Source: Neobacillus citreus (GTDB lineage Bacteria; Bacillota; Bacilli; Bacillales; Cytobacillaceae). From it: a DNA stretch of 56,838 nt. Below are positions 51,344 to 56,838 of the stretch, piece by piece. Below the pieces are notes generated by a model. That model was not told the DNA's origin. It did no database searches and saw nothing but the letters and a program-made list of their open reading frames with translations. How positions within the stretch are numbered: position 1 is the stretch's first letter; every line of letters starts with the position of its first letter. The position numbers were made by a program, and so were the translations under genes. The stretch is taken from NCBI RefSeq assembly GCF_018343545.2, contig NZ_JAGYPE020000005.1:8961-65798 (forward strand), read 5' to 3'.

Positions 51344-52348
51344 ATGGATACTGAACAGTTAAAACTTACATCTTCTGAAATTGGTTCTTTGTGGGGTGAA
51401 TATGTAAACGGAACAGCGGTAGACGTAATAAATAAATATATGTACTCAATTATTGAAGATGAAGCAATAAAGGCGATTTTTCACGATGCTCTCAAGACAT
51501 TTGAAAAACAAAAGACACAAATGATCACTTTTTTTGAGAATGAGGGATTTCCAGTCCCAATTGGGTTTAATGAATCAGACCTGCATGCAGGAAAACAGAG
51601 ATTGTTTTCAGATGCTTTCTGCCTGAATTATTTACACATTATGACCTTACATGGATTATTAGGACATATCACTGCATTAAGCATTTCTGTTAGAAAAGAC
51701 TTAAGGGACTTTTACGACTCCTGTGACCATGATGCAAAAAAGATGTATCACCAAACGATTGAATTATTGCTTGAAAAAGGGCTTTTTCAGAGAGACCCAT
51801 TATTCTATGCATATGAACACCCTCAATTTATTACCAGCAATGATTTCAAAGATGGTCTTTTTGGAAAGGGAAGAACTCTTGCTGCTACAGAAATCATTAG
51901 TATTTCTTTTAACCTGAAAAAAAGTATAATGGCTAAAACCCTTTCTATTGCATTCAGCCAGGTAGCAGAATCCAAAGAAGTTAGAAAATTTTTAACTGAT
52001 TCTGAGAAAACGGCTGATGGACAAATAAAAGCATTGGCAAAAATACTCCAAGCTGATAACTTACCAGTTCCAAAATCAATGGAAACTGAAGTAACAATTT
52101 CAACAGACTCTCCATTTTCTGATAAGTTATTAATGTACCACATGGGATTTTTGTTTCAAATTGCACAAACCTATCATGGGGCAGGTCTTGCAACAGCCAT
52201 GCGAACGGACCTCGTGACCACTTATGAAGCAACTATTTTACAAAATCTAATGGTGACAAAAAACTGGTTTAATATTATGGTGAAAAATAAATGGCTAGAA
52301 CAACCTCCACTTGCACCTAATAGAACAGAAATTGCAAAAGAAAAATGA
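51344..52348 (+). CDS. DUF3231 family protein (copy 4)
   Basis: Two-halved helical protein of 334 residues. Blocks are PIGFNESDLHAGKQRLFSDA in half one and VTISTDSPFSDKLLMYHMGF in half two, and the end is WLEQPPLAPNRTEIAKEK. Start at ATG 51344 with GGGAGGTG upstream, not the TTG at 51311. It lies 24 kb from the other three copies and is followed by a standard terminator with no repeat arm between. Confidence 0.88.
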   Translation: MDTEQLKLTSSEIGSLWGEYVNGTAVDVINKYMYSIIEDEAIKAIFHDALKTFEKQKTQMITFFENEGFPVPIGFNESDLHAGKQRLFSDAFCLNYLHIMTLHGLLGHITALSISVRKDLRDFYDSCDHDAKKMYHQTIELLLEKGLFQRDPLFYAYEHPQFITSNDFKDGLFGKGRTLAATEIISISFNLKKSIMAKTLSIAFSQVAESKEVRKFLTDSEKTADGQIKALAKILQADNLPVPKSMETEVTISTDSPFSDKLLMYHMGFLFQIAQTYHGAGLATAMRTDLVTTYEATILQNLMVTKNWFNIMVKNKWLEQPPLAPNRTEIAKEK

Positions 52349-52354
52349 CAAAAC

Positions 52355-52388
52355 ATGCCCTTCCACATCGGTTGGGCATTTTTCTTTT
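52355..52388 (+). terminator. Terminator of DUF3231 copy 4
   Basis: ATGCCC and GGGCAT pair around a 13-nt loop, followed by TTTTTCTTTTT, just past the stop codon. Confidence 0.85.
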
Positions 52389-52593
52389 TAGAAGAGCATT
52401 CTTCTACTAAATGCCCAGTTAGCACAAGATAGATTTCGAGGCTCAGGAACAAAGCCCTTTCTTGTAAAAAAGTCCTAAAATGGATTGAACCGGAAATAAA
52501 AAAACAAAATCAATAAAGATATAAGCCGTTTCTATAAAGCAGCAAATCGAATAGGATACATTACTAAGAATGTATAAAAGGTGGTGAATCCCT

Positions 52594-53496
52594 TTGCGTG
52601 GTAAAACTCCTTTACACCTTGTTTACGTATCCAATTCTGGGGATGATAGAATATCGATTATTAACACGAAAACAAAAAAAGTTATTAAGACTATTAAAAC
52701 AGGTGATAAGCCTTGGGAGATCACAGTCGGACCCAACGGCAAATTTGTCTATGTTGTAAATATGAACGATAACACCCTTCAAGTGATTGATAGAAAAAAA
52801 AATAAAGTTATTCGCACAACCAAAGTTGGGAGGCTTCCAACCGATGTTAGTACCTCAAAAAAATTTGTCTATGTTACGAATGCAGCTGATGATACTGTCT
52901 CAGTATTGGATTTAAAGGGTAAAAAACTCCTAGCTACTATTAAAGTGGGTGACAATCCTAGTGGGGTTAATGTGTTGCCCGGTAAAGGTCCCAGTCAAGT
53001 TTACGTTGTTAATTTCAACAGCAATACACTAACAATAATCGATGAGAAAACCCGTAAAGTAATTAAAACGATAAAAACTGGCAAAGGTCCAGACCAGATC
53101 GCATTTACTAACGATGGAAAAGTTGCCTATATCACCAATAGACTTGATAACACAGTGTCAGTTATTCATACTAAAAAACGAAAGATCGTGAAAACAATCA
53201 AAGTGGGAAATGAACCTATTGGAGCTGCTGTTACGCCTGACAATAAATTAGCGTATGTCACTAATTTTGGTGACGACACGGTTTCTGTCATTGACATTAA
53301 AAAGAATAAGGTCATAAAAACAATAACAGTTGGCGATGGCCCAGTTCTTGTCGCAATAACAAAGGACAACAAATTCGCTTATATTATTAATAACCTCGGA
53401 GACACGGTTTCCGTGATTAATATTAAACGCCAAAAAGTAATTGATACGATTAAAGTCGGAGACGCTCCTGCTGGTATTGCCGTTTTTCCGGTTTAA
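52594..53496 (+). CDS. YncE-like seven-bladed beta-propeller (YVTN repeats)
   Basis: Protein of 300 residues built of seven units of about 42 residues, each with VYVxN-x-DDTVSVID, a basic strand such as KNKVIKTI, and VGDxPxG(I/V)AV. Seven units close one propeller. The sequence has no signal peptide, so it is likely cytoplasmic or exported by another route; many YVTN proteins are surface proteins. Lys content is very high (pI basic). TTG start at 52594 with AAGGTGG 8 bases upstream. Alone in its transcription unit. Confidence 0.88.
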   Translation: MRGKTPLHLVYVSNSGDDRISIINTKTKKVIKTIKTGDKPWEITVGPNGKFVYVVNMNDNTLQVIDRKKNKVIRTTKVGRLPTDVSTSKKFVYVTNAADDTVSVLDLKGKKLLATIKVGDNPSGVNVLPGKGPSQVYVVNFNSNTLTIIDEKTRKVIKTIKTGKGPDQIAFTNDGKVAYITNRLDNTVSVIHTKKRKIVKTIKVGNEPIGAAVTPDNKLAYVTNFGDDTVSVIDIKKNKVIKTITVGDGPVLVAITKDNKFAYIINNLGDTVSVINIKRQKVIDTIKVGDAPAGIAVFPV

Positions 53497-53500
53497 ATAA

Positions 53501-53540
53501 AGGTCAGACCCACAAATGGACAAAATCCGGGGTCTGACCT
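53501..53540. terminator. Perfect hairpin after the YVTN gene
   Basis: AGGTCAGACCC (53501-53511) is perfectly complementary to GGGTCTGACCT (53530-53540) with an 18-nt loop. No T-run follows. GGTCAGACCC is a second kind of palindromic 3'-end element, unlike the GGGGACGGTTCT family. Confidence 0.75.
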
Positions 53541-53835
53541 CACTTAGTCCTAACAAAACGAGTTGGTCTAATTACTATAGAGGTTACTTATTGGGTCACT
53601 TCATTTTTCCAAACTCTTTTCTGTTATTTTTGTTCAGTTCCCTATCATTGGCTATAGCTGGACATGGCTTTACGTTTTCATCTAACAAAATATCTAGTGT
53701 TTTTTTATGTTAGATACATTTAATAACAAATTCTTCTTGAACCATGCTACCCTAACAATAAAAAAGAGTTGCCATCGAAGCACCATCTTCGCGGCCACCG
53801 TTAGTTGAACAAGACACAAAAGGAGCCTCATTCTT
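53541..53835. other. Intergenic region, no gene seen
   Basis: Nearly 300 bases between the propeller hairpin and the oxidoreductase. CGAAGCACCATCTTCG at 53777-53792 is a small stem-loop. I see no open frame with a binding site. Confidence 0.5.
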
Positions 53836-54456
53836 ATGAATATTTTAATTTTAGGTGCAACTGGACGAGTTGGAAGTCAAATAGTGACTTATGCCCTTCA
53901 TGACAAACATCATGTTACTGTATTAGTTCGCAATCCAGAGAAGATTCAAATTAATAATCAAAATTTAACCATTATTCAAGGGAATGTTTTAAATAAAGAT
54001 GATATCGTACGTGCAATGCATGGGATTGATGTAGTTATTAGTGCACTAAATACTGATGGCACTACCACTCTATCAGAAAGTATGCTATTTATTATCGAAG
54101 CAATGGAAAACGAAGGTATACAACGAATTATAACTATAGGAACTGCAGGTATCCTGCAAAGTAGAACCACGCCAAATTTATTGCGTTATCAGTCCAGTGA
54201 ATCCAAGCGTAAATCAACTCGTGCAGCGGAAGAACATCATAAAGTTTACGAATTGCTTAAACAATCAATACTCGATTGGACGATTGTCTGTCCTACGTAC
54301 TTGCCGGATGGAGAAAGGGTAGGCAGATATCGAATAGAGCGAGACTTTTTGCCGGAGGGTGGGGCTGAAATATCCGTACCGGATACAGCAGAATTTACCT
54401 TTAAACAGATAGAAGCAAGCGATTATAAAAAATCACGTGTAGGTATCGCCTACTAA
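53836..54456 (+). CDS. NAD(P)-binding oxidoreductase (atypical SDR, NmrA-like)
   Basis: Rossmann protein of 206 residues. The dinucleotide motif GATGRVGSQ lies at residues 7-15, the second strand ends in VLVRNPEKI, and VVISAL and TIGTAGILQS follow at the positions expected for atypical SDRs of the NAD(P)H-binding PF13460 family. The usual YxxxK is replaced by a YQSSESKRK stretch. Function could be reduction or NADP sensing. AAGGAGCC lies 12 bases before the ATG. It is a single gene. Confidence 0.85.
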   Translation: MNILILGATGRVGSQIVTYALHDKHHVTVLVRNPEKIQINNQNLTIIQGNVLNKDDIVRAMHGIDVVISALNTDGTTTLSESMLFIIEAMENEGIQRIITIGTAGILQSRTTPNLLRYQSSESKRKSTRAAEEHHKVYELLKQSILDWTIVCPTYLPDGERVGRYRIERDFLPEGGAEISVPDTAEFTFKQIEASDYKKSRVGIAY

Positions 54457-54514
54457 TAATATTCTTATACACTTTCATATTGGATTAACTAGTTTGTTGA
54501 AAAAGTCAATAATT

Positions 54515-55021
54515 TCATTTTTTTAATTGAGTACCCTTTGTAATGAGGGCAAGTTTCTTTTTATTTGTTATGATTCCTAATCCAAGCATAAGTGTGAAAA
54601 ATAGCAGCAGCCAAGAAATATAAGCAGGCAAGGATGTAATCATAATGGCAATCCAAGCAAAAAATAAGGATGCAGGGCTTATGACTTTAAGTATTTGATA
54701 AATGATTTTGCTAACGGCTGCTTTATATAATGGAGTGGCTTCTAATAAAAAAATAAACGGGTTACAAAACGTTCCAAATGCTAAAGGAATAACCATATAT
54801 ATAGGCAATTTAATATTCATAGTAAATTCTAATAGGAAGACCAAACCTATCGAAAATGATTGCATAATATAATCCAAATGTGCCGCTTTAAGTTTTCTCG
54901 GATTCGTAAAAAAATCGTTAAGCTGACTATTTTTCAAGTAAAATACCGCTCCAAGTGGCAAAGATAGGATAAGGCCAGCCATAAAAATAAATATTGCCCA
55001 ATTCAAAAGAAAAGAATTCAT
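54515..55021 (-). CDS. Integral membrane protein, unknown function
   Basis: Hydrophobic protein of 168 residues with about five helices (LNWAIFIFMAGLILSLPLG, LDYIMQSFSIGLVFLLEF and others). I do not recognise a family. The start at ATG 55021 has GGGAGGG 7 bases upstream; the frame to 55120 has none. It lies 122 bases downstream of the DJ-1/PfpI gene in the same direction and may be co-transcribed with it. Confidence 0.6.
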   Translation of the reverse strand: MNSFLLNWAIFIFMAGLILSLPLGAVFYLKNSQLNDFFTNPRKLKAAHLDYIMQSFSIGLVFLLEFTMNIKLPIYMVIPLAFGTFCNPFIFLLEATPLYKAAVSKIIYQILKVISPASLFFAWIAIMITSLPAYISWLLLFFTLMLGLGIITNKKKLALITKGTQLKK

Positions 55022-55142
55022 GAGATAACCCTCCCAGTATTTATGCGCAACAAGATTTCGGGAAACTTTGAGATAAAAAATAGTATCTACATAAACCAAT
55101 GTACCAACAATAAGATACATAAAAAGCGAAGATTTCGACTCA

Positions 55143-56513
55143 TCAAAGTGCTATTGTTTGACGCCCTTTCTTCTCTTTTCGAAAGAATCGTCTATCAATA
55201 AAGAAAGCTGTAAGTATTGCAGCTAAACTGATTAAAACTGGTATCCCGAAAGATTCATAGGAAAACGGACTGCCTTGGAATTTTAGATTTTCAGCACGAT
55301 ATTCTATTCGCTTGGCACCATATTTAGCGGTTAGGACGTCCTCTTGCTTCGCTAAATCTTCGAGTGTAACATCAAACATAAATCTGTCTGAGTAGCCGCT
55401 GTGAATAAACTCGAGGTTTACTTTGTTACCCCTTACGTTCCAATCCTTGACTTCTTCTGCAGCTAAAGACTTCGCTTCTTCCCCCGGAACGAACATTCGA
55501 TCTAGCTTCGGCACATCCCACATGTGATATCGGGTAACTAGGTTAAGGTGATACTTCGTAACAATAGGCTGCTTGGCATTTGAGACGGTGTAGATTTTTG
55601 TTGTTCCAGAATTTGCATAAGTATCAAAAATCGTGGTAAGCGCCCCCTCATCCATCCCATCATACAACCATACCCCTGCTGTTTTTTTGTGCCATTGGAA
55701 TGCTGTGTTGAACGTATAAATCAATTCACTTCCATCCACATAATATGGATCTACCTTTGGATTTTTCACGAAATGATAAGAAGGGTAATGGATCTTATTT
55801 GCTATTTCCTCCGCCATTGGTTCGCCTAATTGCTTTGAAATCACATAGAGGACGGCATCGATTCCAGAAGTAATAGCAGCTGAAGAAACAATGTTCCCGT
55901 CTACTACATAACGCAAATCCCTTCTCCACTTTGTATCAGGATATTTATTAACTTCTTGATAATCAAAACTTTTCCAGTCAGTTGTTGCTTCTTTCCCTTT
56001 TAATAGACCTGTATCCGCCAGATTCAACCCTCCAGCACATATGCTTAACAATTCTGTATCAGAATGTTTTCGAATCCATTCCCGGACAGGTTTATACTTT
56101 ACTTCGTCAACTATGGGCATGGCGGGGATTACAATAAGGTCTGGACTTCTTCCTAATAATCGATCCAGTTCATCAAAAGAATAGTGCGGAATCAGATCCA
56201 AACCCCCAGAGAGTGTTTTCATATTTTTGTCTGGAGCAACTGCATACACGTTATAAGATTCAGTCATCGCAAACATTTCATAAGGAACCATAAAATCAAA
56301 CACTTCGGTGGTCTGATTGGATAAAATCACAGCTACTGTTGGTTTTTTTGGATTATATTCCGGCACACTCACGCGTTGTAAAGCAGGGATTGGTGTTTGT
56401 CGAGCAGGATTCCAATATTCCTGATTGGTGCGAATATATCCATACACACCAATCCCTCCAAAAAATATAACGAATGTCATTACATAAACAACTACGCGTA
56501 ATAATAACTTCAT
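55143..56513 (-). CDS. Membrane-anchored DJ-1/PfpI family protein
   Basis: Protein of 456 residues. An N-terminal helix (about 5-25) leads to a DJ-1/PfpI domain at about 58-250, with VAVILSNQTTEVFDFMVPYEMF at the start and the nucleophile elbow LLSICAGGLNLADTGLL (Cys near 157, with a glutamate missing from the usual E-C-H set). The following 170 residues are a separate domain of unknown type, and a second helix near 430-447 ends in basic residues. This layout differs from cytosolic PfpI proteins and from GlxA-type AraC regulators, which begin with the same domain. AGGAGAATT precedes the ATG. Confidence 0.82.
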   Translation of the reverse strand: MKLLLRVVVYVMTFVIFFGGIGVYGYIRTNQEYWNPARQTPIPALQRVSVPEYNPKKPTVAVILSNQTTEVFDFMVPYEMFAMTESYNVYAVAPDKNMKTLSGGLDLIPHYSFDELDRLLGRSPDLIVIPAMPIVDEVKYKPVREWIRKHSDTELLSICAGGLNLADTGLLKGKEATTDWKSFDYQEVNKYPDTKWRRDLRYVVDGNIVSSAAITSGIDAVLYVISKQLGEPMAEEIANKIHYPSYHFVKNPKVDPYYVDGSELIYTFNTAFQWHKKTAGVWLYDGMDEGALTTIFDTYANSGTTKIYTVSNAKQPIVTKYHLNLVTRYHMWDVPKLDRMFVPGEEAKSLAAEEVKDWNVRGNKVNLEFIHSGYSDRFMFDVTLEDLAKQEDVLTAKYGAKRIEYRAENLKFQGSPFSYESFGIPVLISLAAILTAFFIDRRFFRKEKKGRQTIAL

Positions 56514-56698
56514 TTTAATTCTCCTCTGATTAATATTTTTTTATTTTTTTCACTTAGAACACTACTCCATCTAAATAAACACCCGCCTTCGCAAGACAAT
56601 ATGATTCAAATTTTCCAGTTACATCGCCAGACTAGACCAATTTTATTGCTGTTGATTTTATAACCAAGATCCTTCATTTAATTGCTTAATCGTAAATG

Positions 56699-56763
56699 TT
56701 GTATATATACAAATATAAAACATTTTTATCAATTGTCAATACACAATTATTGTATTTATACAA
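56699..56763. promoter_or_regulatory. Two TTGTAT-ATACAA palindromes
   Basis: TTGTATATATACAA (56699-56712) is a perfect palindrome and TTGTATTTATACAA (56750-56763) is the same with one central change; the centres are 51 bp apart. They lie upstream of the DJ-1 gene (minus). The regulator is not in the window. Confidence 0.55.
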
Positions 56764-56778
56764 TTATTTTATATAAAA

Positions 56779-56824
56779 ACGGCTGCCTGAAAATTAAACT
56801 TCGGTTCAATATCCAGGCAGCCGT
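56779..56824. terminator. Intrinsic terminator near the right edge
   Basis: ACGGCTGCCTG and CAGGCAGCCGT form an 11-bp stem; TTTTTATAT follows on the minus strand and TCTATTTTTT on the plus strand, so it may act both ways. It probably ends a gene beyond the right edge. The interval 56514-56698 shows no gene. Confidence 0.8.
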
Positions 56825-56838
56825 TCTATTTTTTAATG

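Overview
The window reads as chromosomal DNA from a low-GC Gram-positive endospore-former of the family Bacillaceae, most like Neobacillus or a related Bacillus lineage. The evidence is strong AGGAGG-type ribosome binding sites, frequent TTG starts, several DUF3231 proteins, a YkvS-type small protein, a CatR/CatDE-like operon, DUF4179 and DUF1129 proteins and a GerP-like peptide. The genus is inferred from gene content only. I see no rRNA, tRNA, CRISPR array, intact transposase or prophage.

Layout. 1-446: a 52-bp tandem repeat and a terminator. 447-6390: an ABC importer (spermidine/putrescine type) with an M29/NicX-like metalloenzyme and a GntR regulator whose probable palindromic operator occurs three times. 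6592-13283: DUF4240 protein, DMT exporter, MerR regulator plus CPPC thioredoxin, HAD phosphatase, YitT protein, GerP-like peptide, amino acid permease. 13589-17059: a CatD-CatE-type operon extended by an LLM monooxygenase and an FMN reductase, divergent from a CatR/YodB-type regulator. 17328-27288: three DUF3231 genes mixed with a ketopantoate reductase-like gene, a PadR/DUF1129 pair, an ECF sigma/anti-sigma pair, a Cys/Gly-rich protein and two CBO0543 membrane proteins. 27832-39421: M20 amidohydrolase with an MFS transporter, an Eis-like acetyltransferase, two SDR enzymes divergent from a TetR regulator, YkvS, DUF523, a dienelactone hydrolase-like protein, a frameshifted DUF421 gene, a DoxX protein and a third SDR. 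39835-44815: a second-type LspA, small proteins, DUF1963, a Gly/Tyr-rich peptide and a CPA2 antiporter. 45061-51033: a TRAP transporter, HMG-CoA lyase, class III CoA-transferase and GntR regulator in one same-strand block. 51344-56838: a fourth DUF3231 gene, a seven-bladed YVTN propeller, an NAD-binding oxidoreductase, a membrane protein and a membrane-anchored DJ-1/PfpI protein.

The most unusual feature is an interspersed palindromic repeat with about 20 copies between 7.3 and 51.3 kb. Its arms carry the core GCATGGGGACGGTTCT and its inverse. It sits almost exclusively in 3' untranslated regions. In at least eight genes the TGA stop codon is the first three bases of the element, and a true terminator often follows it. 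One copy appears to have lost the TGA and been absorbed into the permease C-terminus.

The best metabolic candidate for an undescribed system is the GntR-CaiB-MvaB-TRAP block. It has the parts needed to import a C4-C6 organic acid, activate it by CoA transfer and cleave it; 3-hydroxy-3-methylglutarate is a reasonable guess. All functional assignments come from reading motifs by eye, without database searches.
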